Positions 37,634-46,105 of a stretch of DNA of 64,000 nt are shown piece by piece (positions within the stretch are counted from its first letter, which is position 1; each line of letters opens with the position of its first letter). Location of the stretch: assembly GCF_022095695.1 (NCBI RefSeq), contig NZ_JAIFZM010000008.1, positions 1 to 64,000 on the forward strand, in the 5' to 3' direction. The notes under the pieces were generated by a model. The model ran no database searches. It was not told where the DNA came from and saw only the letters and a program-made list of their open reading frames with translations. The position numbers and the translations under genes were made by a program. The stretch comes from Oceanobacillus jordanicus (GTDB taxonomy: Bacteria > Bacillota > Bacilli > Bacillales > Amphibacillaceae).

Positions 37634-39118
37634 CGTTATATCTAGTAGTTTCCATCCTTCATTTGTTTTTCGCAATATAAACTTCATCGCTATCTCATTC
37701 GGCGAATCTGCATTCTTTAGGAAGAAAACTGTCGCTTCTTTTTTATTCTTCCTTTCCACCACATATTCTGTTTCATAAGCCAAATCCAGCCAGAAATGAG
37801 CTGCAGATTGACGTAGCATCTCCTGCCTTAAACTAGCCATTCCATCCTCTATAGTAGAAGCATCATATAGCGTTATTGTATCGTCTACTTGCCCCTCCTC
37901 TATGCTATACATGTAAAGAGAAACAACTTGTTTTGGAGATAAATCGTTTAGAAAGTCTTGATCCTTTTTTTCTGTAAGTAAATCAAAATGATCTAATGTC
38001 TGTTTATGTAATGGCCAACGGTTTGCATTTGTAATATCATCTTCCCGAACGCCTGAAAACGTGTCATCAAACATAATGATTAGTTTATTCGAAAAGCTGT
38101 AATCAGTATGTTGCCAATCATTTGATCTGTAATCTTGTACTGCTTTGTCAATGATACTCCAATAGATGGAATCTTGATGGTTTGCTAAAAAACCCTCCAA
38201 CTCAGACTTACTTTCCTCCAAGTCAGTATCGCTTCTGATATACAGCCCAAGAAGTTCGGTGGCATGCCAACTTAATCTCAACGTCGCCCATGATGAGAGA
38301 TCATCATCTTTATATGTATTATAAATCTCTTCAAGCTTTAATAATGTTACGGAGATTTCCTCCATGGATAACAACGTCATTTCTTCATATGCTGCTCCGG
38401 TAGCCGTTTCTTTATCTGTTAAAAGTTGAAGGTAGGCCTTATCCCCTTGGATGCCCTCCCAATTTCCAATATGTTCAAGTAGCCATTGTGGATCTTGATC
38501 GACACCGTAGTCCCCCATTTTATAGCCATGTGTTTCAAGGGCCTTTATCAAATTATCTAAATCTTCAACACCTGTCGCTTCCCCTTTCTGCATTTGTTCG
38601 AATGTTTTTTCAGATTGTTGAGTAAAATCTTCTTGTAACGCATTTTCTATTGCTTCAAGTAGGTACATATTAAAAGACTGTAGAAAGTCGGTTCTATCCG
38701 CTTGCAAATCCTCGTATGCTTGCAAGTCAAACTTTTCGTTTTTATTAAATGTTTCGACTAACATGGCGGGCGTTGATAATAGTTGCTCTATTTCTTTTTT
38801 GGTGTTTTTCAATTCATCTCCGCTGACTTTCTTCTCAGTGGATTCTACAATGCTTTGCGCTTCCTCTACTTGTGGGAAAGCATTCGTATTTTCTACCCCT
38901 AATGATTCACGGAAAGCTAATTTCTCCTGCGAAAAGAATTCCTCAATAGAAAGCTCTTTTTCTACAGTCTTTTTATGCTTCATTACACCAACTATAGTAG
39001 CTACAGTAGCATTAACTATAAAAACTATTATAAACCCTAAAATATAGTGGGATTTTTTCGATTTTGTCTGTTTACTAAAACTGTTTTCATGCTTTCTTTC
39101 TCCCCAGTTACCTGCCAT
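37625..39118 (-). CDS. Membrane-anchored protein of unknown function
   Basis: 497 residues. A short polar N-terminus and one membrane helix (ILGFIIVFIVNATVATIVGV, residues 27-46) precede a long, acidic, helical extracytoplasmic region. The C-terminal 100 residues read like an NTF2/DUF4878-type module ending in EGWKLLDITAK. That topology, with a small cytoplasmic tail, one helix and a big outer domain, suggests an envelope sensor or scaffold, but no family is recognised. GGAG precedes the ATG. It has no operon partner. Confidence 0.75.
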   Translation of the reverse strand: MAGNWGERKHENSFSKQTKSKKSHYILGFIIVFIVNATVATIVGVMKHKKTVEKELSIEEFFSQEKLAFRESLGVENTNAFPQVEEAQSIVESTEKKVSGDELKNTKKEIEQLLSTPAMLVETFNKNEKFDLQAYEDLQADRTDFLQSFNMYLLEAIENALQEDFTQQSEKTFEQMQKGEATGVEDLDNLIKALETHGYKMGDYGVDQDPQWLLEHIGNWEGIQGDKAYLQLLTDKETATGAAYEEMTLLSMEEISVTLLKLEEIYNTYKDDDLSSWATLRLSWHATELLGLYIRSDTDLEESKSELEGFLANHQDSIYWSIIDKAVQDYRSNDWQHTDYSFSNKLIIMFDDTFSGVREDDITNANRWPLHKQTLDHFDLLTEKKDQDFLNDLSPKQVVSLYMYSIEEGQVDDTITLYDASTIEDGMASLRQEMLRQSAAHFWLDLAYETEYVVERKNKKEATVFFLKNADSPNEIAMKFILRKTNEGWKLLDITAK

Positions 39119-39349
39119 TTCAATACTCCTTTCAAGAAAAACGTAAAAATAATAATAAAAACTATGTTTTAAACTTTAAAATGCTGGGTAATACTATCAA
39201 TGTAAGACTTTCTCGTATTCCCCCTGTAAGCAAGGCGTTCTGAACGCTTTGCTTTTTTTTGTTCTATTTTTAAAAACAGCGAGCATGCAGTTCTGTTATC
39301 AAGTTTGCTATACTTAGTATAATTGAATTTTGTAAGGAGGAGAACAACA

Positions 39350-40519
39350 TTGGGAAAATTTGATATATTACATGATAGAAAAAATACAAGATCAGTAAAA
39401 TGGGATATGCTTCACCCCGTCTTTCAGACAGAAGACGTCCTGCCAATGTGGGTTGCTGATATGGATTTCATGGCGCCTGAAGAGGTCAATCAAGCTATTA
39501 TTGATCGGGCAAAGCATGGTATATATGGCTACACAATCGTAGACCAAGCCGTAAAGCGGTCAATTGAGTCATGGTTAAAGGAACGCCACAATTGGCAAAT
39601 TGATCAAGGATGGCTATCTTTCAGTCCAGGTGTGGTAACCAGTTTACATATGGCCATTCAAGCCTTCACAGAAGTTGGCGATAAAGTATTAATTCAAACA
39701 CCTGTCTACACCCCTTTTTATAAGGTAGTAGAAAGCCATGACAGACAGGTTGTGAAAAACCCGCTACTTTACGAAGAAAATACGTATCAAATTGACTTCG
39801 TTGATTTTGAGGAGAAATTACAAGAAGGTGTAAAGGCATTTATTCTTTGTTCACCACATAATCCAGTTGGGCGCGTATGGTCAAAAGAAGAGCTAACAAA
39901 GTTGGCGGAACTATGTGTCAAACATGATGTTCTTATAATTTCAGATGAGATACATGGTGATCTGGTTTTTCCTGGGAACAAACATATCCCTATTGCCTCA
40001 TTATCAGAGGAAATTGCGCATCAAACCATCACGTGTATGGCTCCATCTAAAACCTTTAATCTCGCTGGGTTGCAGGCATCCTATGTCGTGACACCAGATA
40101 AGCAAAAGCGAAAAACGCTTGAAGAGCATTTTAACAAGCAAGGTGCCCATATGTTAAATATAATGGGAAATACCGCCTTAGAAGCGGCCTATTTGCACGG
40201 TGGTCCATGGCTTGATGAACTTTTACAGGTCCTTTATGACAACAAAACCTATGTAAAGGAAATGTTTGCAGCACATGCAAGTGACCTAGAAGTTATTGAT
40301 TCCCAAGGAACGTATCTACTATGGATTGATTGTACGAAGCTGGGTATGGATGAGAAAGAATTGAAAAAGTTTATGATTGAAAAAGCTAAAGTGGGACTGA
40401 ATACCGGAATAGAATATGGTGAAGAGGGAAAACACTTTATGCGGATGAACATTGGCTGTCCTAAAGCAACCGTTGAAGAGGGTGTACAACGGATTATTCA
40501 GGCTATCCAAACAAAATAG
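39350..40519 (+). CDS. patB: PLP-dependent cystathionine beta-lyase (PatB/MalY family)
   Basis: About 389 residues of a fold-type I PLP enzyme. Key residues: SPGVVTSLH, SPHNPVGRVW, ISDEIHGDL for the PLP ring, and the Schiff-base lysine in APSKTFNLAG. B. subtilis PatB cleaves cystathionine-type C-S bonds and lies in the same neighbourhood (yugO...patB-kinB-kapB). The start is TTG 39350, 9 nt behind AAGGAGG; an upstream start is unsupported. kinB, which separates patB from kapB in B. subtilis, is not here. Confidence 0.93.
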   Translation: MGKFDILHDRKNTRSVKWDMLHPVFQTEDVLPMWVADMDFMAPEEVNQAIIDRAKHGIYGYTIVDQAVKRSIESWLKERHNWQIDQGWLSFSPGVVTSLHMAIQAFTEVGDKVLIQTPVYTPFYKVVESHDRQVVKNPLLYEENTYQIDFVDFEEKLQEGVKAFILCSPHNPVGRVWSKEELTKLAELCVKHDVLIISDEIHGDLVFPGNKHIPIASLSEEIAHQTITCMAPSKTFNLAGLQASYVVTPDKQKRKTLEEHFNKQGAHMLNIMGNTALEAAYLHGGPWLDELLQVLYDNKTYVKEMFAAHASDLEVIDSQGTYLLWIDCTKLGMDEKELKKFMIEKAKVGLNTGIEYGEEGKHFMRMNIGCPKATVEEGVQRIIQAIQTK

Positions 40520-40527
40520 TTACAATG

Positions 40528-40584
40528 AAAAAGGCCGAGCGAATTCTAATTCTACGTAGAATGTTGAATTCGCTCGGCCTTTTA
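40528..40584. terminator. Long bidirectional terminator (patB / SodC-like)
   Basis: A 16-bp stem AAAGGCCGAGCGAATTC with its complement, with an inner palindrome around TACGTA. Confidence 0.9.
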
Positions 40585-40605
40585 TCTTCCTTTTTAAGCT
40601 TGTTA

Positions 40606-41184
40606 CTACTCTTCTTGGTCTTCATTAAACTCAGTCGGATCTGTTGGTGACTCCTCATTCTTTTCTTCATCAGGATTCGTTTTTAATTCTCCACATACAA
40701 TTCTCTGCCCACCAGCGCCCCCCGGCTGTGTTAGTCCATCGTCTGGGCCTTCCTGTATAATAAAGGATGTTCCGTCTTCTTTTAACAAAGAGTTCTTACC
40801 CTCCATTAGGGTTGCTCCAGCCAGCATTAATTCAGCATCTACTAGTCCACCGGCATCTGCCTCAAGATTTGGTAAGTCTCCAAGATGTGGCCCCTCTGGA
40901 TGCATTAGCCCATGCTCTTTTCCTTCAGGATTATAGTGGTTTCCAGCAGTTGTAAAATCAGGAGCTTCACATATTGGATATTCATGTACGTGAAAGCCAT
41001 GGAAGCCGGGTTCCAGTCCCTCTAGCTTTACTTTTACTTGAATACCATCAGCTTGCTCACTTAAAGCAACTGTTCCTATCATATCACCAGACACATTATA
41101 CATATCAACTGTTTTCATTTTTTCAGCAGCATTGGATTGGCAAGCAGTAAGGAAAAGTAAAACAATAAAAAAAACGAAGCGCAT
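40606..41184 (-). CDS. Cu/Zn superoxide dismutase-like lipoprotein with one copper ligand replaced
   Basis: 192 residues; the lipobox FLTAC places a lipidated cysteine at residue 15. The SodC fold is clear: FHVHEY gives His65 and His67, GNHYNP His83, then His91, His100 and Asp110 for zinc. The Cys72-Cys164 disulfide pair is present. At the position of the last copper histidine the sequence reads FIIQEGPDD, so His is replaced by Gln144. The acidic C-terminal tail is unusual. The B. subtilis paralogue YojM also lacks copper ligands. Activity is doubtful. Confidence 0.9.
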   Translation of the reverse strand: MRFVFFIVLLFLTACQSNAAEKMKTVDMYNVSGDMIGTVALSEQADGIQVKVKLEGLEPGFHGFHVHEYPICEAPDFTTAGNHYNPEGKEHGLMHPEGPHLGDLPNLEADAGGLVDAELMLAGATLMEGKNSLLKEDGTSFIIQEGPDDGLTQPGGAGGQRIVCGELKTNPDEEKNEESPTDPTEFNEDQEE

Positions 41185-41262
41185 ACGAAATACTCCTTTA
41201 TGGTCATTTTAACTTAGTATTCGCCACTTCGTTTATTTTAATGAATTGGGCATAGGAAATGT

Positions 41263-41454
41263 TTAATTTTCCTTATTGCCCTGTTGCTCGGTTAAAGTCT
41301 CTTTGTAACTTTCATTAAATGCCTTTTCCTCTTTCTTTGACCGTTTATACAAGAGGTACATCACAACACATGCAGCAATCATAAAGATGATAAGTGTGAT
41401 GACGGCAGGTATATATTCTGTTTTATCTTCTGGAAAATATAAAAATGGCATCAT
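41263..41454 (-). CDS. Small single-pass membrane protein
   Basis: 63 residues: one hydrophobic helix (IPAVITLIIFMIAACVVMYLLY) followed by a Lys/Glu-rich cytoplasmic tail. An AGAAAGG site lies upstream of the ATG. The open frame is compact and the composition is protein-like, but I do not recognise a family. Confidence 0.6.
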   Translation of the reverse strand: MMPFLYFPEDKTEYIPAVITLIIFMIAACVVMYLLYKRSKKEEKAFNESYKETLTEQQGNKEN

Positions 41455-41573
41455 TTTGCTTCACGCCTTTCTGAGTATCATTATAGCAAATAAAATAAGA
41501 TAACCAAATGGCAAACAATAATGTTCGCTAAACTGTGATATTTTTGGCAAAATAATAGAAGGAGGTAATATAT

Positions 41574-41951
41574 ATGACGGATAAACAAATTGGTGACAAG
41601 GTAAAGGCACATTATAAATCAGGTACCTACTTGGGAAAAATTATAGAAGATCGTGGTGATAAGTTTCTTGTAGAAGTCCTAGCTGTTGTGAAACATCCTA
41701 TACAAGGGGATCTGCATAACCCTAATCAAACCGAAGGGGTCTTTTTCCATGAGCGAAAAGCACTTGCCTTTCATGAGAAAATGAATGTAAAAAAACCTGC
41801 AGTACACGCTTTTGAAAGTGATATACCGGAATACAAGATTTCCTTACAAGAAGCAGTTCAAAAATATAAGGAAAAATTGTTACAAGAGGACACAGCATAT
41901 AACCGCGAAGCTCTTTTAGCAATAGAACGTCTTGAAAAGGAATATGCTTAG
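41574..41951 (+). CDS. kapB: Kinase-associated protein B (KapB)
   Basis: 125 residues. The KGxYK-type N-terminus (KAHYKSGTYLGKI), the block HPIQGDLHNPNQ and FFHERKALAFHEK match B. subtilis KapB, which supports signalling from the sporulation kinase KinB. Its kinase partner is not adjacent here; patB is two genes away. The site AGAAGGAGG precedes the ATG. Confidence 0.92.
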   Translation: MTDKQIGDKVKAHYKSGTYLGKIIEDRGDKFLVEVLAVVKHPIQGDLHNPNQTEGVFFHERKALAFHEKMNVKKPAVHAFESDIPEYKISLQEAVQKYKEKLLQEDTAYNREALLAIERLEKEYA

Positions 41952-41989
41952 ACAGTGATTGGCTAACATATCGCCTATGTTCGTTAATA

Positions 41990-42034
41990 AAAAAAGCTGC
42001 CCTCCCAATTTTTTGGAAGGAACAGCTTTTTTTA
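41990..42034. terminator. Bidirectional terminator (kapB / ptsH)
   Basis: AAAAAAAGCTG...CAGCTTTTTTT with an inner CCTCC-GGAAGG pairing. Confidence 0.85.
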
Positions 42035-42043
42035 CATGTAAAA

Positions 42044-42307
42044 TTATTCACCAAGATGTTCTTTAATTACTTCTTCTACACCTTTAAGTGCATCTTCTTC
42101 ATCACTACCGTTTGCAGTCACTTTAATTTCAGCACCTTTTGGAATTCCAAGTGACATAACACCCATGATGGATTTAAGGTTTACATTTTTGCCATTGTAT
42201 GAAACCTCTACTTCTGATTCAAATTGTCCAGCTTTGTTTACTAAAAGTGTAGCTGGGCGTGCGTGTACTCCTGTATCAGCAGTAATAGTAAATGTTTGTT
42301 CTTTCAT
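42044..42307 (-). CDS. ptsH: HPr phosphocarrier protein
   Basis: 87 residues. His15 (GVHARPAT), the PEP-dependent phosphorylation site, and Ser46 (LKSIMGVMSLG), the HPr-kinase site for catabolite control, are both present at the canonical numbers. The presence of His15 makes it HPr rather than Crh. It carries phosphate from enzyme I to sugar EII proteins. It stands alone: ptsI is not adjacent, unlike in B. subtilis. Confidence 0.96.
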   Translation of the reverse strand: MKEQTFTITADTGVHARPATLLVNKAGQFESEVEVSYNGKNVNLKSIMGVMSLGIPKGAEIKVTANGSDEEDALKGVEEVIKEHLGE

Positions 42308-42521
42308 TGTGTATCATCCTTCCAACCATAATATTCATAGTATGTACTATTCTCTAGTACAACGTTCATTATAAGTGAATAACTGAACTAAATATATTAT
42401 ATACAAAAACAAAACTTTTTGAAACAAAAAAGCCCATATTTTTTAATTCATTTGTTTTTAAAGAGCGGTTATGATAACGTTTATTTGATATATGTTGCAA
42501 ATTAAATTGGAGGGGTAAACA

Positions 42522-43229
42522 ATGAGTGTCCATATAGGAGCTAAACAAGGAGAAATCGCTGACAAAATATTACTTCCAGGAGATCCGCTACGTGCTAAAT
42601 TTATTGCGGAAAACTTCCTAGAAGACGTTTCACAATATAATGAGGTTCGTGGTATGTATGGTTTCACAGGTACATATAAAGGAGAAAGGATCTCCGTACA
42701 AGGTACAGGAATGGGTGTACCTTCCATCTCTATTTATGTAAATGAGTTAATTCAAAGCTATGATGTTAAGAAGCTAATTCGTGTTGGAACATGTGGTGCC
42801 ATTCAGAAGGATGTAAAGGTACGCGACGTTATTCTAGCACAAGGTTCCACAACGGATTCACAAATGAACCGTATGGTATTCCAAGGGATTGACTATGCGC
42901 CACTTGCAGATTTTGAACTTCTTAAAAATGCATATGACGCTGGATTGGAAAAAGGATTAAATCTTCGTGTCGGAAATGTATTTACTAGTGATACCTTTTA
43001 CCGTGATAATGCGAAGGAAGTAAATGAATTACTTGCTGCTTACAAAGTGCTGGCAGTGGAAATGGAGACAACGGCTTTATATACATTGGCTGCTAAGTAT
43101 GGCCGACAAGCCCTTTCTGTTCTTACAGTTTCAGACCACATTCTTACTGGTGAAGAAACATCAGCAGAAGAACGCCAAACCACCTTTAATGAAATGATGG
43201 AAATAGCACTAGAAGCAGCTATAAAATAA
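42522..43229 (+). CDS. deoD: Purine nucleoside phosphorylase (DeoD type)
   Basis: 235 residues of the hexameric PNP family ([39 protein letters not shown]). The enzyme cleaves purine (deoxy)nucleosides with phosphate for salvage. A GGAGGGG site precedes the ATG. It is divergent from ptsH, monocistronic, with a terminator following. Confidence 0.97.
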   Translation: MSVHIGAKQGEIADKILLPGDPLRAKFIAENFLEDVSQYNEVRGMYGFTGTYKGERISVQGTGMGVPSISIYVNELIQSYDVKKLIRVGTCGAIQKDVKVRDVILAQGSTTDSQMNRMVFQGIDYAPLADFELLKNAYDAGLEKGLNLRVGNVFTSDTFYRDNAKEVNELLAAYKVLAVEMETTALYTLAAKYGRQALSVLTVSDHILTGEETSAEERQTTFNEMMEIALEAAIK

Positions 43230-43235
43230 CATATC

Positions 43236-43289
43236 AGAAGCCAAATGAGATCGAACTGTACGATGGGTCGAACTTCTTTGGCTTTTTTC
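43236..43289 (+). terminator. deoD terminator
   Basis: AGAAGCCAAA and TTTGGCTTTTTT close an imperfect stem with an inner GATCGAAC arm. Confidence 0.75.
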
Positions 43290-43336
43290 TATCACTTTAG
43301 CCAAATCTTTACAATAGCGTCTTGTTAGGCGATTTA

Positions 43337-43366
43337 TTGTTAACCGAAAATAAAATAGGTTGACAA
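43337..43366 (+). promoter_or_regulatory. BirA operator of bioY
   Basis: TTGTTAACC (43337-43345), 12 nt, GGTTGACAA (43358-43366): the inverted-repeat biotin operator of Gram-positive bacteria. It overlaps the -35 TTGACA (43360-43365); an 18-bp spacer leads to TATTAT (43384-43389). Confidence 0.85.
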
Positions 43367-43409
43367 ACGTGTCCATTTCTAACTATTATGTTGTTAAGGA
43401 GGAATGGAT

Positions 43410-44003
43410 ATGCGTACAAAACCAATCGATCTAACATTTGGAGCAGTATTTGTTTGTTTAATGGCAGTTGGAGCCAACATTACAGTCTGGTTTCCATTTC
43501 TTGCAATACCACTAGGTGGGACATCAGTTCCCTTATCACTGCAAACCTTTTTTGCGATAATAGCTGGCATGATGCTGGGGAAAAAACGTGCAAGTTATGC
43601 AATGATTACCTATATACTTGTCGGAACAGCTGGTGTACCGATCTTTGCAGGTTTATCTGCCGGTCCAATGCAACTAATTAGTCCAACGGGTGGCTTTATT
43701 TTCTCATTTGTTTTTATTGCCTTTTTTGTCGGATGGATCACAGAAAAACAAAAAAAAGCGCGTCTACCTCTCTATTCTTTAGCAGCACTAGTTGGCGTAG
43801 CGTTTAATTACGGAATTGGTGTCACCTACATGTATGTAGCAATGAACACATGGTTAGAACTTCCGGTTACATACGAATTGGCTTGGATTGGCATGATCCC
43901 ATTTTTAATTAAGGACATTGCCCTCTCCTGTCTTGCTGCCCTATTTATCCTTCAGTTAGAGAAGCGAGTACCCGCAAAATGGATGTATGCGAAAGCTTCC
44001 TAA
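43410..44003 (+). CDS. bioY: Biotin ECF transporter substrate-binding subunit
   Basis: About 197 residues with six hydrophobic segments, S component of an ECF importer. The loop LGGTSVPLSLQTFFAIIAGMMLG and the GTAGVPIFAG segment are BioY hallmarks. The start at 43410 is set by AAGGAGG 7 nt upstream; ATG 43404 would be too close. The BirA operator overlapping the promoter supports biotin as substrate and predicts repression by biotin-loaded BirA. Confidence 0.95.
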   Translation: MRTKPIDLTFGAVFVCLMAVGANITVWFPFLAIPLGGTSVPLSLQTFFAIIAGMMLGKKRASYAMITYILVGTAGVPIFAGLSAGPMQLISPTGGFIFSFVFIAFFVGWITEKQKKARLPLYSLAALVGVAFNYGIGVTYMYVAMNTWLELPVTYELAWIGMIPFLIKDIALSCLAALFILQLEKRVPAKWMYAKAS

Positions 44004-44207
44004 TTAAATAAAGGACTTAGCAGCCAATAACTGATAACGGGAGTTTCATGCGTTTCCTGATGAGGTATGATAAACTAAGAGCAAGATCAAATATCGCATC
44101 AGGAAGGATGTTACGCATTTATGGATTAATTCCTAAATTTCCCTTTATGGGCTGCACTTGCTGCAATTGTCTTTGCCCAAGTTGTAAAAATACCAATTAA
44201 ACTCATT

Positions 44208-44594
44208 GTGACAAAGGAGTTTATTCCTGGCCTTGCATTCAGCACAGGAGGCATGCCCAGTAGCCACTCTGCAGCTGTTGCCGCATTAACTACAGGTGTT
44301 GGTATTATCGAAGGTGTAACATCCACCGTATTTGCTGTTTCCTGTGTTTTCAGTATTATTATAATGTTTGATGCTTCCGGAGTACGCAGACAGGCTGGAG
44401 AACAGGCAGTAGTACTAAACCAGCTAATCAAAGACTTTCAACTGTTCGTAGATGGAGCAAAGGATTGGAATAAAAAAGAGGAATTTCAAAAGCGACAAGA
44501 GCTTAAAGAATTGCTCGGACATCAGCCAATCGAAGTTTTCTTCGGAGGTCTCTCCGGTATCCTAATTGCCTTTCTCCTATATACACTTTATTAA
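44208..44594 (+). CDS. yuiD: Divergent PAP2-family protein YuiD, 5' end interrupted
   Basis: At least 128 residues of the YuiD family (TGGMPSSHSAAVAAL, FDASGVRRQAGEQA, ELLGHQPIEVFFGG). The family's N-terminal helix is also encoded upstream in the same frame from 44130 (FLNFPLWAALAA...). However, the ribosome-binding site (AGGAAGG, 44101-44107) serves an ATG at 44121 that reads ATG GAT TAA, so a stop stands at codon 3. The only usual start after it, GTG 44208, has no ribosome-binding site and would drop the first helix. The gene may be inactive, or the base may be an error. Confidence 0.8.
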   Translation: MTKEFIPGLAFSTGGMPSSHSAAVAALTTGVGIIEGVTSTVFAVSCVFSIIIMFDASGVRRQAGEQAVVLNQLIKDFQLFVDGAKDWNKKEEFQKRQELKELLGHQPIEVFFGGLSGILIAFLLYTLY

Positions 44595-44652
44595 TCCATA
44601 AGCGAAGAACCACGGTAGTAACTGAAGAAGCTTAACTCATACAAACACAAAT

Positions 44653-44690
44653 AAAGGGAAGCCTGCCATTATTGGCGTGCTTCCCTTTTA
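44653..44690. terminator. Bidirectional terminator (yuiD / yuiC)
   Basis: AAAGGGAAGC...GCTTCCCTTT stem with A and T runs. Confidence 0.85.
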
Positions 44691-44692
44691 AA

Positions 44693-45391
44693 TTAGCTTT
44701 CTGTGATTTGTTGCCTGAATACCTGCAATGAATCTGTTTCATTTAATTGTTTGAGCTCTTTTTCCGTAAGTGTACCATCACCTAATTCAATTAGATGTAC
44801 ATCTAGCTCTTTCTTTCCCCATTGAGCATACACATCTTCAACGGTGTTAAAAAACAAGTCAATCTTATTGCCGGTAATGGCACTACCTTTGTCTGCAACA
44901 ACCCCATAGCCATAGTCTGGAATGAAAAGTATCGTCCCAATAGGATATACATCTAAATCAGCCGCAATAGTAGAATACAAATCTCGTTTTACTTGAACAC
45001 CTGAATACGTTATACCATACTCTGGATGTCCTGGTGATTTCCCAGTCGACTCTACTCCAGCAGTATATCCTGTTGCTACCACTTGTGATTTGGGATACTG
45101 ATTAATATTAGCCGCTTCTTCTAGTGTTTTAGGTCCTTCAATTTCATCACTTGATATATACATTTTCTTCTGCTCTAAATAGTTCAATTCCTTTTTTTCT
45201 AATGATGATTGCCTGAATTTCGACTCTGCAACTGTGTTATTAACCGTGTTGGTAATACGCATCGGCTCATAATCTACCCAATCACGCACATCAGCAAATG
45301 ATACGTTAGATATAGATGTGATGGTAACTAAAAAGGCTGCTACAAACAACGAAAACATACCTACTCTTCGAAACGCTTTTTTGATTTTCAT
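44693..45391 (-). CDS. yuiC: 3D-domain cell-wall protein (YuiC-like)
   Basis: About 232 residues: signal peptide or anchor, a linker, and a C-terminal 3D domain with the Asp residues in [22 protein letters not shown] and KIDLFF. This double-psi beta-barrel domain is shared with MltA-type lytic transglycosylases and the stationary-phase protein YuiC. ATG 45391 follows GAGAGG; 45424 is unlikely. Expected role: peptidoglycan hydrolysis outside the membrane. Confidence 0.9.
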   Translation of the reverse strand: MKIKKAFRRVGMFSLFVAAFLVTITSISNVSFADVRDWVDYEPMRITNTVNNTVAESKFRQSSLEKKELNYLEQKKMYISSDEIEGPKTLEEAANINQYPKSQVVATGYTAGVESTGKSPGHPEYGITYSGVQVKRDLYSTIAADLDVYPIGTILFIPDYGYGVVADKGSAITGNKIDLFFNTVEDVYAQWGKKELDVHLIELGDGTLTEKELKQLNETDSLQVFRQQITES

Positions 45392-45498
45392 GATTAACAC
45401 CTCTCTGGATGTCATCATTTCCAATCTAGTAATATTTTATTCAAAGAAAGATAAATTCTCTATAATATTCTGTCTTTTCCTGATTGCTACTTTATCAA

Positions 45499-45819
45499 TT
45501 AAAACATTTGATAACCGCTTTTGCGTAGCATTTTAATCACAATACCTGAAACTACTGCTCCTGCAAAACCTGCCAATAAAATAGTAATATCAGCCGGTGT
45601 AATAGATAGAAATTTTGAATACGCCTCAGAAAATGCGATTCCTGGATTTTTGAAATATTCTAGTGTAGACATATCATCCACAATCATTATCACTACTATT
45701 GGGTATAATATGGCCATTAACCACGTTTTCCTTAATAGCATATTTAGGATAAAGGCAATGCCAAAAAAGATAACAAAATATAGTACGATCGATACAAGCA
45801 ATTGAACGATTTGCGCCAA
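45499..45819 (-). CDS. yuiB: YuiB-like membrane protein
   Basis: About 106 residues, three hydrophobic helices; the C-terminal IKMLRKSGYQMF is typical of YuiB. Start: TTG 45819, behind GGAAGGGGAG by about 6 nt; the alternative upstream start adds a basic stretch unlike the family. It is positioned before yuiC, as in B. subtilis. Function unknown. Confidence 0.8.
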   Translation of the reverse strand: MAQIVQLLVSIVLYFVIFFGIAFILNMLLRKTWLMAILYPIVVIMIVDDMSTLEYFKNPGIAFSEAYSKFLSITPADITILLAGFAGAVVSGIVIKMLRKSGYQMF

Positions 45820-45944
45820 CTTGTGTCTCCCCTTCCACCTATGTACAGTAAAAATTTCATACAAAATCCATTTTATACGAAAGCCAACAAAAAGTACATG
45901 TTCTCCTATTCCTCTTCATTTAGAATAGTATGAAGGAAATTAAT

Positions 45945-46070
45945 CAATTGAAAAACTTTCATTTGTTCATCTTTTAGCGAATGTGTATGTTTCCTTATAT
46001 TTCGTACTTCAAAACCTTAACTTCATCGTAAATGTTCGCTAGCTAACATTTTTCCTAACGTCTACAAAAA
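45945..46070 (-). repeat. Hairpin repeat 2, copy D
   Basis: On the minus strand it begins after the ndh terminator with TTTTTTGTAGACGTTAGGAAAA. It contains AAATATAAGGAAAC and CATTCGCTAAAAGATGA, and ends in AAAGTTTTT. This is the most diverged copy; part of it is an AAATGTT-AACATTT palindrome. Confidence 0.7.
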
Positions 46071-46093
46071 ATGCAAAGCGACTATTGCCGCTT
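46064..46093 (-). terminator. ndh terminator
   Basis: AAGCG-loop-CGCTT stem followed by TGCATTTTTTG on the minus strand. Confidence 0.65.
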
Positions 46094-46105
46094 CACATAC
46101 AAGGA

